A program made the position numbers and the translations under genes. The notes under the pieces are model-generated. The model searched no databases. It saw nothing but the letters and a program-made list of their open reading frames with translations, and was not told the origin of the DNA. From Carboxylicivirga litoralis (GTDB taxonomy: Bacteria > Bacteroidota > Bacteroidia > Bacteroidales > Marinilabiliaceae): a stretch of DNA of 64,000 nucleotides. This document shows positions 17,523 through 25,552 of the stretch, piece by piece (the stretch's first letter is position 1; every line of letters starts with the position of its first letter). Location of the stretch: positions 1 to 64,000 of the forward strand of contig NZ_JAFMVC010000013.1 in NCBI RefSeq assembly GCF_025499605.1. The letters run 5' to 3'.

Positions 17523-17750
17523 ATGGACATTAAAGTACTAGGCACAGGATGCGCCAAATGCAAAACTTTAGAAGAAGTAACGCGCAAAGCGGTTGAAGAA
17601 AAAGGTATTGATGCAACCATTGAAAAGGTAGAAGATATCATGCAAATCATGACGTTTGGTGTAATGACTACGCCAGCCCTGGTTATTGACGGTAAAGTTG
17701 CTGTTAAAGGACGTGTTCCTTCAGTGGATGAGATTAAGAAATTACTGTAA
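17523..17750 (+). CDS. Small thioredoxin-family protein (ArsE-like / TM0996-MTH895 family)
   Basis: A 75-residue thioredoxin-fold protein, MDIKVLGTGCAKCKTLEE..., with the redox motif CAKC at Cys10-Cys13 and the cis-Pro region MTTPALVIDGK. The start at 17523 is chosen because an upstream in-frame ATG at 17478 would place the start within the operator and add 15 residues absent from the family. Small proteins of this type are first in ArsEFG operons, where ArsE and ArsF together reduce aromatic nitroarsenicals. It sits behind an ArsR site and before the ArsF-like gene. A general disulfide-exchange role is the minimal claim. Confidence 0.85.
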   Translation: MDIKVLGTGCAKCKTLEEVTRKAVEEKGIDATIEKVEDIMQIMTFGVMTTPALVIDGKVAVKGRVPSVDEIKKLL

Positions 17751-17828
17751 AAATAGAACGAGATGAGCTGTGAGTTATGAGAAGTAAGATCAACTTGATA
17801 ACCAAACAACTCAGAAATTAACCATGTT

Positions 17829-18287
17829 ATGAACAAATTATTCAATATACTATTTGTTGTAGCCATCATCGTATTAAGTGCAGGCTGCCATTCAGACAAG
17901 CAAAAAACGGCAACGAAAACAGCATGCAGCTCATGTGAATCAACAAGCTGTTGCAGTTCAACTACTAATAGCAATGCCACTATCGACACCAGTAAGGTAA
18001 GCGTGGTTTATTTTCACGCCACCCGTCGCTGTGCTACCTGTGAAGCTGTTGAAAAAGTAACGAAAGAAACCTTAGCCAGACATTTTAAAGATGCTGTTCC
18101 TTTCCATTCGATTAATCGCGAAGAAGAAAAAGAATTGGCTAAACAATATGAAGTAGAGTGGCAAACGCTCTTAATCATCAAAGGCGGCCAGGTTAAAAAC
18201 CTGACCAATGAAGCTTTTTTAAACGCCCGCACAAAACCGGAGAAGCTGGAGGCATTAATTAAGACCACGATAGAATCAATGTCATAA
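17829..18287 (+). CDS. ArsF-like thioredoxin-fold lipoprotein
   Basis: A 152-residue secreted lipoprotein: hydrophobic signal with lipobox LSAGC (Cys20), a Cys-rich linker (ACSSCESTSCCSS, about 32-44), then a thioredoxin-like domain starting VVYFHATRRCATCEA with CATC as redox centre (about 74-77). The YFHxTRRCATC pattern is what I associate with proteins named nitrophenyl compound nitroreductase subunit ArsF. It lies 78 nt after the ArsE-like gene and 1 nt before the ArsG-like gene. The Cys-rich linker could bind thiophilic metals. Function is by family and context. Confidence 0.82.
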   Translation: MNKLFNILFVVAIIVLSAGCHSDKQKTATKTACSSCESTSCCSSTTNSNATIDTSKVSVVYFHATRRCATCEAVEKVTKETLARHFKDAVPFHSINREEEKELAKQYEVEWQTLLIIKGGQVKNLTNEAFLNARTKPEKLEALIKTTIESMS

Positions 18288-18288
18288 C

Positions 18289-18987
18289 ATGGAAGTACTA
18301 CAGAATTTATTGGAAAACTCTCAACTTCCAATTCTATCGGCATTTTTACTGGGGTTGATGACTGCTGTCAGCCCCTGTCCGTTAGCTACAAATATCACTG
18401 CTATTGGTTTTATCAGCAAGGATATTGAAAGCAAAAAGCGTGTTTTTATCAATGGGATTGTTTATACCATAGGACGAGCCATCTCCTATACGGGTTTAGG
18501 ACTTATCTTCTTTTTCGGATTGAGCCAATTTCAACTATCGGGTTTTTTCCAGGAATGGGGAGAGAAATTACTAGGTCCTTTATTGATTGTTATCGGCTTG
18601 TTTATGCTGGGGGTTATTAAGTTAGCCATTCCAGGGCTGGACTTTCTGAACGACAAGCTGGAAAAGAAAGCCGGTAATGGTTACTGGGGCGCTCTTTTAC
18701 TGGGTGTTGTGTTTGCCCTGGCTTTTTGCCCCTACAGTGGTGTGCTTTACTTTGGCATGCTAATACCCATGACAGTAGCTAGTGCCAGCGGCCTTTATTT
18801 GCCGATTGTTTTTGCGATAGCCACCGGCATACCTGTTATCATCTTTGCCTGGCTGATTGCCTACAGCGTTGGCTCAATCGGCAACTTTTACAATAAGATG
18901 AAAAACTTTGAAATCTGGTTCCGACGTGTGATTGCAACTTTGTTTATCGGTATCGGCATCTACTTTGTGGTGACTCTGCTACTATAG
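18289..18987 (+). CDS. ArsG-like / CcdA-type membrane permease
   Basis: A 232-residue polytopic protein with six predicted helices and paired Cys-Pro motifs SPCPLATNI (about 28-36) and AFCPYSGVLYFG (about 143-154), the LysE/DsbD-CcdA-like fold. This arrangement matches the aromatic aminobenzylarsenical efflux permease ArsG family; a CcdA-like reductant transporter feeding the lipoprotein thioredoxin is the alternative. It starts 1 nt after the ArsF-like stop, so the two are co-translated. Confidence 0.82.
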   Translation: MEVLQNLLENSQLPILSAFLLGLMTAVSPCPLATNITAIGFISKDIESKKRVFINGIVYTIGRAISYTGLGLIFFFGLSQFQLSGFFQEWGEKLLGPLLIVIGLFMLGVIKLAIPGLDFLNDKLEKKAGNGYWGALLLGVVFALAFCPYSGVLYFGMLIPMTVASASGLYLPIVFAIATGIPVIIFAWLIAYSVGSIGNFYNKMKNFEIWFRRVIATLFIGIGIYFVVTLLL

Positions 18988-19021
18988 AAATAGCAGTTCC
19001 CACATTTTTTTGATTTATTAA

Positions 19022-19037
19022 TTCGTCTTTTTACGAA
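19022..19037 (+). promoter_or_regulatory. ArsR operator (site 3)
   Basis: TTCGT (19022-19026) - N6 - ACGAA (19033-19037), 9 bp before the permease start; same arm sequence and spacing as sites 1 and 2. Confidence 0.7.
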
Positions 19038-19046
19038 CAAAGCATA

Positions 19047-20090
19047 ATGGAACAAAAAAAGAAACTCAAATTAATTGCTTCAATTATAGTCGTATTGCCG
19101 GCTTTAGTAGCTCTATATACTTACCTGCAACCGCTAATCGACTATTTCACCTACCAACTTTTGCCCTTAAAACCCGAAACGCATCTTGGAGAAGCCATTA
19201 ACTTCTTCTTTTACGACACCATAAAAATAATGATACTGTTATTCCTTATCAGTTCGCTAATGGGAGTTGTTAATGCCTATTTTCCAGTTGAGAGACTTCG
19301 TGTGTATTTAACCACCAAAAAGATGTACGGATTGCAATATTTCTTTGCGTCCTTCTTCGGAGCCGTTACACCTTTTTGCTCATGCTCTTCAATACCTCTA
19401 TTCATAGGTTTTGTACAAGGTGGCATTCCGCTGGGAGTCACCTTTGCCTACCTGATTACATCGCCTCTGGTTAATGAAGTGGCGGTAGCCATGTTCTTAG
19501 GTTTATTTGGCTGGAAAGCCACACTCATTTATGCCGGAAGTGGTATTCTCTTGGGGATGATTGGTGGTTATATTCTGGGCAAATTTAAGCTCGACCGCTA
19601 TTTAAGCGATTGGGTGAAACAAATTCAACAAAATGCACAGATAGAAGCGGACCAGTGGGAAGGTGAAAAAACACCTTTTATTGACCGTTTACCTGCTATA
19701 ATTGCAGACGGTTGGGGTATTGTTCGTAAAGTATTGTTATACGTGATTATTGGCATTGCCATTGGAGCCGCCATGCACGGTTATGTGCCGGAAGACTTCT
19801 TCACCGAATATTTATCGGAAGACAAATGGTATGCGATTCCATTAGCTGTTATACTGGCCGTTCCGATGTATGCCAATGCGGCTGGCATCGTACCCGTTAT
19901 CCAGGTATTTGTTGCCAAAGGAGTACCTCTTGGCACTGCCATTGCGTTTATGATGGCGGTTGTTGGCCTATCTCTGCCAGAAGCTACTTTACTGAAAAAG
20001 GTGATGCAATGGAAGCTGATTGGCATCTTCTTTGGCACAATCACCATCTTCATTATTTTATTAGGTTATTTATTTAATTGGATAATATAA
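19047..20090 (+). CDS. ArsP/YraQ-family permease (DUF318)
   Basis: A 347-residue membrane protein with about eight to ten helices and the family signature CSCSSIPLFIGFVQGGIPLG (about 112-131) followed by ITSPLVNEVA. ArsP of Campylobacter, a member of this family, exports trivalent organoarsenicals. With the ArsE/F/G-like genes upstream and its own ArsR operator, export of a thiophilic metalloid compound is likely. The second repeat has NAAGIVPVIQVFVAKGVPLGTAIAF, mirroring the first. It ends before the shared terminator at 20261-20298. Confidence 0.87.
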   Translation: MEQKKKLKLIASIIVVLPALVALYTYLQPLIDYFTYQLLPLKPETHLGEAINFFFYDTIKIMILLFLISSLMGVVNAYFPVERLRVYLTTKKMYGLQYFFASFFGAVTPFCSCSSIPLFIGFVQGGIPLGVTFAYLITSPLVNEVAVAMFLGLFGWKATLIYAGSGILLGMIGGYILGKFKLDRYLSDWVKQIQQNAQIEADQWEGEKTPFIDRLPAIIADGWGIVRKVLLYVIIGIAIGAAMHGYVPEDFFTEYLSEDKWYAIPLAVILAVPMYANAAGIVPVIQVFVAKGVPLGTAIAFMMAVVGLSLPEATLLKKVMQWKLIGIFFGTITIFIILLGYLFNWII

Positions 20091-20198
20091 AAACCAATGA
20101 ATGGCTAAAAACGAAAATAGCACATCGAGCGAAATCGAGATGGAGAGTTAATAAAATTGAATATCTGTATATATTCACTTCGACTTCCCTTCGACTAT

Positions 20199-20223
20199 CG
20201 CTCAGGGAGCATCTCAGTGAGCG
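20199..20223. repeat. Small inverted repeat, REP-like
   Basis: CGCTCA (20199-20204) and TGAGCG (20218-20223) within a stretch (about 20180-20225) rich in TTCGACT and GCTCAG strings of the kind often found as dispersed intergenic repeats. No ORF. Confidence 0.4.
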
Positions 20224-20260
20224 AATTTTTCAGATGTGATTTAGAAACCCTTCAATAAAA

Positions 20261-20298
20261 AAAGGTGCCTGAGAGCTACCAGTTTCTCAGACACCTTT
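20261..20298. terminator. Bidirectional terminator between permease and GH8 genes
   Basis: AAAGGTGCCTGAGA (20261-20274) pairs with TCTCAGACACCTTT (20285-20298) apart from one internal C-A mismatch, with flanking A- and T-runs that serve both converging operons. Confidence 0.82.
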
Positions 20299-20333
20299 TA
20301 CAATTGTGTTTGTGTATAATAATTTCGTTAGAA

Positions 20334-21599
20334 CTATTCAGCCGGATTCCACCAGTTGCCCGATATCAACAACATATTCAGCAAAGTAATGGTATCTCCA
20401 TAATATGATTCCTGTTTCGATTTAATGACATCCCATCCTTTATTCAGAAAATCCTGGTATTTATCGTCAACAACAGAAGCTGTTACCAATGGAGCTGTAA
20501 AAGCACCACTAGAGTAGGAATTTAATGGTCGACCATCTAAATAATAGCCTGCCTTAATGTTTGATGGTTCACCATTTGTTGATTCCACAATAAAATCAAG
20601 CAGTTTTACCATGGCATTTTTAGCATTACCTGTTCCAAAATGCGCGTAATCCGTTGTTATGCGCCAGGGATAACGACAAGCATTCCAGCTATACTCATCC
20701 GTTTCTTTATATTCATCGAGATAATATTCTGATGCCGGACGTGGTGTTTGATTGACTATAAAATCAGGCATCAAACCTGCCTGAGCACTATAGTTAGCAG
20801 TTAAGCTTTCTATCAAACGATAGACTTGATCAGCTGCGTCAAGCCAAAAACCATCTGACGTAGCCGCATGATAATTGCGAAAATGAGCTGTCATCCAGTC
20901 TGATGAACGAGTCGAGTAAGCATTACTATCCCAATCACCCAACATCGAACGCTTCGATGAAGTGGACATATCACTCTCTTTAACACCTTCTGTAATCATG
21001 GTTTTGGCTTTCTGAAGGTAATTGATGGCACCTGCAGAGCCCCATTGCTTATCGGCCAGCAATAAAGCGTAAGCCACATCCATATCTCCATCGCTTGCAC
21101 TACCTGCATCGTATTGACCTTCTTCACTTTTATGGATGACCCACGACATACATTCCGGATTTCCTGTACTTCGATGCTTGTCAAACATATTCAGCATACC
21201 ATCAAAGTACTTCTGGGCATCATCCACCTGTCCGGCCATTAATGCAAAAATTATCATGCCGTAGCCATGGGCTTCAGATGTTGTGATTTCATTACCATCG
21301 CCTCCGGTGCCCTGCATTTTCACATAATACCCACCACCAGGCGTAACACCATTCGATTCACGAACATAATTCCTCAACCAATCTTTGTAATACTCAACAA
21401 CATTCTCATTCATCTGAGTTTGCGAAAGATGACTTGGCTTAATACAATTATCAAAATCAATAGCTTGAGGAAAAGCTTTCTGCGCCTCTAACGGTTCATG
21501 GACAAAAACCTTTTTTCCATCCGGTCGTTTCACCTCTTCTTTGCTTTCACAAGAAAGCATGGCCAGCAAAAGCAAGGCTCCAAAAAATAAGTATCGCAT
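20334..21599 (-). CDS. Glycoside hydrolase family 8 lipoprotein
   Basis: A 421-residue lipoprotein (lipobox AMLSC, Cys17) with an (alpha/alpha)6-barrel. GH8 signatures are visible: TTSEAHGYGM with the presumed acid Glu109 and ASDGDMDVAYALLLAD (169-183) with Asp170 and Asp172. GH8 contains chitosanases, endoglucanases, licheninases and xylanases; they differ in the catalytic base, which I cannot assign. Being last in an operon with an exo-glucosaminidase-like GH2, a GH9 and ROK proteins makes chitosanase the leading guess. It starts 82 nt downstream of the GH9 stop and is probably anchored to a membrane. Confidence 0.88.
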   Translation of the reverse strand: MRYLFFGALLLLAMLSCESKEEVKRPDGKKVFVHEPLEAQKAFPQAIDFDNCIKPSHLSQTQMNENVVEYYKDWLRNYVRESNGVTPGGGYYVKMQGTGGDGNEITTSEAHGYGMIIFALMAGQVDDAQKYFDGMLNMFDKHRSTGNPECMSWVIHKSEEGQYDAGSASDGDMDVAYALLLADKQWGSAGAINYLQKAKTMITEGVKESDMSTSSKRSMLGDWDSNAYSTRSSDWMTAHFRNYHAATSDGFWLDAADQVYRLIESLTANYSAQAGLMPDFIVNQTPRPASEYYLDEYKETDEYSWNACRYPWRITTDYAHFGTGNAKNAMVKLLDFIVESTNGEPSNIKAGYYLDGRPLNSYSSGAFTAPLVTASVVDDKYQDFLNKGWDVIKSKQESYYGDTITLLNMLLISGNWWNPAE

Positions 21600-21681
21600 A
21601 ATAAGGGTTTAAAAAGAGAACGCCCGTAACAGAAGAACTAAGACTTTCGGGGCGCTCTCATTCTCATACTAAAGGATTGAG

Positions 21682-23469
21682 CTATTTAGAAATCGTTGTG
21701 TAAGCAATAGCAGGAATCATCCAGCCACCGTGCTGTAACCATTGTTCGGACCAGCGCCAACGTTGAGCAGGATCATTATCGTATGGCATCGGGCGAAAAG
21801 CAATATCTGTTTCGTTATCGAAACCAGCAGTGATACCATTACAAATTCCCCCAAGGTAATTCATCGATTTTCCATCTTCTTTGTAATCCGGATTGTTACG
21901 TCCCGCCCCATGTAACATACATACATTGTAGGGATTAAGACCAAACACCCAGTTAATTTGATTCGCAGCATACTGGCGTGCTAAGTCTTTAGAACTATCC
22001 TCTAAAATATCTTGGGCTTTTAACATGGCGGTTGCCAAAGACGCCAAACGTGCATTTTCACCTTGCCACCAATAACCTGTCTCATTCTGATGGGGTAAAA
22101 AGAAAGCCGAACGCGGCGACTCTTCATTAGCAGCCTTCACATACTGTCGTGCATAACCAAATGGATTATTAACTTCATTTGTTATCGTCAATTCAAAGAC
22201 CACCACTCTATTAACAAACGCTTTTACCATATCAATTCTCGCTTGTTCTGGTTCAATTGCCTGATAGTGCACCATTGCAATAACCGGTAAACCAGCTTCT
22301 GCACCATGAAAATAAGGCCGCTTCCCAGTTTCATCAGCTCTCAGCCAATCTTTAAAATTAGCATCGGCTGATAAGCGTTGGTTCAGCGATTCAGATCGAT
22401 AGCGAGCATCACTAAGATAAGCCTCATCATTGGTCGCTTTATACAACTCAACAGCAGCTATTAAGGCACAATAATCATCAATAACATTTTCCTCTCCATC
22501 ATCGCAATACTTCAAGTTATTGGCTTTTAAATGTGCATATCCTTTCTCTGCTGCCTGAAGATATTTCTTAGTTGAAAACTCACCACTGACATCTACTGAT
22601 GCACAACGTGCCAATGCAGCAATGGCCAATCCTCCACCTTCACGAAAGGCTGCCTGGTAGCGGTCGTTTCGCTTTCCATCCTGCCCTTCATAAGCGCATA
22701 TTTGTCTCTGCTCCGGGTCTTTTGTCCAACCTGCAAATATGGTCGTATAGAAATAGCCCTCTTCATCCTGAATGCGCACCAGGTAATCAGCTCCAAAGGC
22801 TGCTTCAATTTTTAACTCATCAACTATTTGTTTTTGCCTGGTCAAGTTTGCTGTACCAAGAATTTCAATGGACTCTAACATATTCCACACCATCATCGGC
22901 AATTGTTGCGGTGTCATATAGTTGGAAAAACTTAAATGACTTAAATACTTGCCCTTTTCACCGGAAGCATCGTACCAACCACCACTCACATCAACCACAT
23001 CTTTTCTTTCGCCATAAAACGACAACGCCTTATCTTTTGTATCATAAGGGTCTTTGCAGCGCTGCAATTGAAAGGCCTTTGTCAATAATGGCAACACATC
23101 ATTGGCAATAGGCTTATCGCTAATTTCGAATGGTTCAGAAGAAACTTTCACGCCATTAACTAACGCAACTAAGGTATAGGTACCCTTTTGTTGCAAATTT
23201 GTAAATATGAGCTGATAGGCTTTGCCGGTATGCCAGTTATCAACTTGACCGCCGGCATTGAACACTCCGGAGTACACATCGTCACCTTGCTCATTAACCA
23301 GGACGAATTTTGAAGGCTGAGCGTCTGATTTAGTCTGAAAAACAGCTGTTTTATAGCCTGTTGTTTGATATCCCAGATGATTGATTAGCACCTCTCCCTC
23401 AACTGACTTATTACTTGAACATGCCAGTAACAAAGCACTCAAAACTATTAAAATGATGGATTTAGACAT
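21682..23469 (-). CDS. Glycoside hydrolase family 9 lipoprotein (CelD_N Ig domain + GH9)
   Basis: A 595-residue lipoprotein (lipobox LLAC, Cys17). Residues about 25-118 form the CelD_N-like Ig domain (GEVLINHLGYQ...), residues about 125-595 the (alpha/alpha)6 catalytic domain. The Asp motif reads GGWYDASGEKGKYLSHL: Asp167 and, four residues on, Glu171 rather than the DAGD of endoglucanases. Late in the protein FGLNPYNVCMLHGAGRNNP and the presumed proton donor Glu575 (WSEQW) are present. The four-residue spacing fits the GH9 branch that includes exo-beta-glucosaminidase, as I recall it, but with Glu for the second Asp. Endo- or exo-glucanase remains possible. Confidence 0.9.
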   Translation of the reverse strand: MSKSIILIVLSALLLACSSNKSVEGEVLINHLGYQTTGYKTAVFQTKSDAQPSKFVLVNEQGDDVYSGVFNAGGQVDNWHTGKAYQLIFTNLQQKGTYTLVALVNGVKVSSEPFEISDKPIANDVLPLLTKAFQLQRCKDPYDTKDKALSFYGERKDVVDVSGGWYDASGEKGKYLSHLSFSNYMTPQQLPMMVWNMLESIEILGTANLTRQKQIVDELKIEAAFGADYLVRIQDEEGYFYTTIFAGWTKDPEQRQICAYEGQDGKRNDRYQAAFREGGGLAIAALARCASVDVSGEFSTKKYLQAAEKGYAHLKANNLKYCDDGEENVIDDYCALIAAVELYKATNDEAYLSDARYRSESLNQRLSADANFKDWLRADETGKRPYFHGAEAGLPVIAMVHYQAIEPEQARIDMVKAFVNRVVVFELTITNEVNNPFGYARQYVKAANEESPRSAFFLPHQNETGYWWQGENARLASLATAMLKAQDILEDSSKDLARQYAANQINWVFGLNPYNVCMLHGAGRNNPDYKEDGKSMNYLGGICNGITAGFDNETDIAFRPMPYDNDPAQRWRWSEQWLQHGGWMIPAIAYTTISK

Positions 23470-23587
23470 AAGTAATATTTAAAGGTTTATCTCAAAATTC
23501 GTTCATAAAAGCGTATATGTTCCCTTACGAGCTTGATAAGAAACTCGCAATCTACATATTCAGTTATTTCAACTCAGTTAATTGTCT

Positions 23588-24460
23588 CTATTTTGAAATT
23601 GCATCATAATACAAGGCTGCTGCCCCCAATACGGCAATATCAGGCTGATCACTTACTTCAATTTTCAGCTTTTCAACAGTATTCTCATATTGAAACTTTC
23701 GCACTACCTTCCACATGAATTCTTCGAAATAGGGAAAGAACCTACTGACATTACCTCCAATGACAATACATTCAGGGTCATAAGCATATAAAACAGTTTT
23801 AATAGCTTGTCCAAAATCAAAACCAAACTGCTCTAGAATGGCCAATGCTATTTTATCTTGCTTTTTAGCTCTCCTGAAAAGCACATCCGGCTTTAAGCCG
23901 TACTTCGTTTCAAAATATTGTGTCGTACAATAATGTTCGTAATTATGGTCGCGATAAGGAATGCAACCAAATTCACCCGCTCCACAATTGGTTCCGGAGT
24001 ATAAACGATTATCAGTTATAACACCACATCCTAAACCAACTCCAGCTACCATGCCAACCACATTGGCATACTTCTTAGCTTTTCCAAAATATTTCTCTCC
24101 TATAGCAAAACAGTTGGCGTCATTGTTGACATAAACACCAACCTTATAACGATCGGATAGTAAGTCGCCTAAATGCACTTCGTGCCACGACGGTATGTGC
24201 TCAACATTATAAACAATACCTTTTGAAACATCCACAAGACTAGGTACACCAAAACCAATACCTCCCACATCTTCATTAAAAACCTGATCGATAGCCTCCA
24301 TTATTTCCTTCAAAATCACTTCTTCTGAATTATGGTTATCGATGTCAAGCGCTAATGAGGCTTCTACCACATTATTGCGTACACGACCAACGCGCAGGTT
24401 CTTACCCCCCAGGTAAACACCTACTGCACATCGGTTTTGAATGGTCATATCCTGTAACAT
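23588..24460 (-). CDS. ROK-family protein, probable pseudokinase or sensor
   Basis: A 290-residue ROK protein that is paralogous to the ROK encoded next to it. It keeps NNDANCFAIGE with the sugar-contacting Asp114 and AGEFG (161-165). The phosphate-1 loop is altered: GVYLGGKNLRVG (14-25) has Tyr16 and Lys20 where the partner has Asp and Thr (GVDLGGTNMRAG), and the phosphate-2 loop reads GVGLGCGV rather than GTGVGGGI. The ROK zinc motif CxCGxxGCxE is missing (EHYCTTQYFE). ATP use is therefore doubtful, and it may bind sugar without phosphorylating it. It starts 15 nt after the partner's stop; an ATG at codon 5 is an alternative start. Confidence 0.85.
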   Translation of the reverse strand: MLQDMTIQNRCAVGVYLGGKNLRVGRVRNNVVEASLALDIDNHNSEEVILKEIMEAIDQVFNEDVGGIGFGVPSLVDVSKGIVYNVEHIPSWHEVHLGDLLSDRYKVGVYVNNDANCFAIGEKYFGKAKKYANVVGMVAGVGLGCGVITDNRLYSGTNCGAGEFGCIPYRDHNYEHYCTTQYFETKYGLKPDVLFRRAKKQDKIALAILEQFGFDFGQAIKTVLYAYDPECIVIGGNVSRFFPYFEEFMWKVVRKFQYENTVEKLKIEVSDQPDIAVLGAAALYYDAISK

Positions 24461-24475
24461 ATCTGCTTATAATCT

Positions 24476-25336
24476 TTATTCGTCTGTTTCGGCATCAACA
24501 TATAGAGCTGCCGCACCTAAAATAGCAATTTCCTTCACGACTGATGGTACAATCACAAAATTTTCAAGTACAAACTGATAGGGAAATGTCGAAATCTCAC
24601 TCCACATTGCCTCTTTATAATAGGCATAGGATTTAGAAACTGAACCGCCTAATACGATAGCATTAGGATCAACAGCCAATAAAATATTTTTGATGGCTTT
24701 TCCCAGATGTTTTCCATACTCTTTGAATATATCCAGCGCTTTAGCATCGCCTTCCGAAGCTCGTTGTGCCAGCTCTCCTCCACTCACATTGTAAACATTC
24801 TCGAAGAATTGTCCACTGCAATAATATTCATAATCATGCTCCAGGTAAGGCATCATGCCAAATTCACCAGCACCACAGTTCTGGTCAGGCATTAAATGTC
24901 CTTTTTTAATAATCCCTCCCCCTACACCGGTTCCGGTTATTAAACCAACAAAATCTGCATACTCACGCCCCGCACCATATACGCGTTCACCTACAGCAAA
25001 ACAGTTCGCATCGTTATTAATATAAACAGGTAACTTAAACTCCTTTTCAAGGATGTCTTTCAATGGGATTTTTTTCCACGATGGAATATTCTGAACGTCA
25101 TAAACAATGCCACTGCTCGCTTTCACCAAGCTTGGCACGCCAACACCTATTCCTTCCACCTCTGTTGTAATAACCTCTTTAATCGTCGTGATTAAAGCCT
25201 CAGTCACCTCCTCTGCAACATCTGTTTTAGGAACCAAACAAGAAGACACCTTCTTTATCTCATCACCAACAACAAGTCCGGCCCTCATGTTCGTTCCTCC
25301 CAGGTCAACACCAATAATTGTTCTTATTTGTTCCAT
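24476..25336 (-). CDS. ROK-family sugar kinase
   Basis: A 286-residue cytosolic kinase with intact ROK motifs: GVDLGGTNMRAG (9-20, phosphate 1), NNDANCFAVGE (107-117, catalytic Asp109), ITGTGVGGGI (133-142, phosphate 2) and CGAGEFG (154-160). The canonical zinc motif CxCGxxGCxE is replaced by EYYCSGQFFE (170-179), with only His167 and Cys173 as possible ligands. Such ROK proteins phosphorylate glucose, N-acetylglucosamine or related sugars. Placement after the GH2 gene suggests the sugar released by this locus, plausibly glucosamine. A terminator and a hairpin lie between it and GH2, so expression is probably lower than that of GH2. Confidence 0.88.
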   Translation of the reverse strand: MEQIRTIIGVDLGGTNMRAGLVVGDEIKKVSSCLVPKTDVAEEVTEALITTIKEVITTEVEGIGVGVPSLVKASSGIVYDVQNIPSWKKIPLKDILEKEFKLPVYINNDANCFAVGERVYGAGREYADFVGLITGTGVGGGIIKKGHLMPDQNCGAGEFGMMPYLEHDYEYYCSGQFFENVYNVSGGELAQRASEGDAKALDIFKEYGKHLGKAIKNILLAVDPNAIVLGGSVSKSYAYYKEAMWSEISTFPYQFVLENFVIVPSVVKEIAILGAAALYVDAETDE

Positions 25337-25409
25337 TTTTCTCTTTTAATTAGTTGCCATAACAATGGCCAATCAACACAAAACTTTCCCCAAAGCAATG
25401 TGATGGTGG

Positions 25410-25446
25410 CCCCCTTTATGAATCTGATTCCAAAACACAAAGGGGG
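25410..25446. other. Hairpin in the leader of the ROK-GH9-GH8 segment
   Basis: CCCCCTTT (25410-25417) pairs with AAAGGGGG (25439-25446); no U-tract follows on either strand. It lies between the GH2 terminator and the ROK start and may shape mRNA processing or stability. Confidence 0.5.
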
Positions 25447-25478
25447 TATAAGGTTTATCTCTCAGTAATTCAATTTAA

Positions 25479-25534
25479 AAAGAAGTCGGCTTCATCGTTT
25501 CGGTTGGGTTTGATAAGGAAACACCGACTTCTTT
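25479..25534 (-). terminator. Terminator or attenuator after GH2
   Basis: On the minus strand AAAGAAGTCGG (25534-25524) pairs with CCGACTTCTTT (25489-25479) around a 34-nt loop and runs into further T residues. It sits 19 nt after the GH2 stop codon, inside what otherwise looks like one operon. Confidence 0.65.
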
Positions 25535-25552
25535 ATTCACACTCAATACTAA

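Noticed and set aside
17405-17989. Open frame of 194 codons on the minus strand across the ArsR/thioredoxin genes
   Set aside because: It overlaps three well-supported plus-strand features and two operators, and its translation resembles no family.
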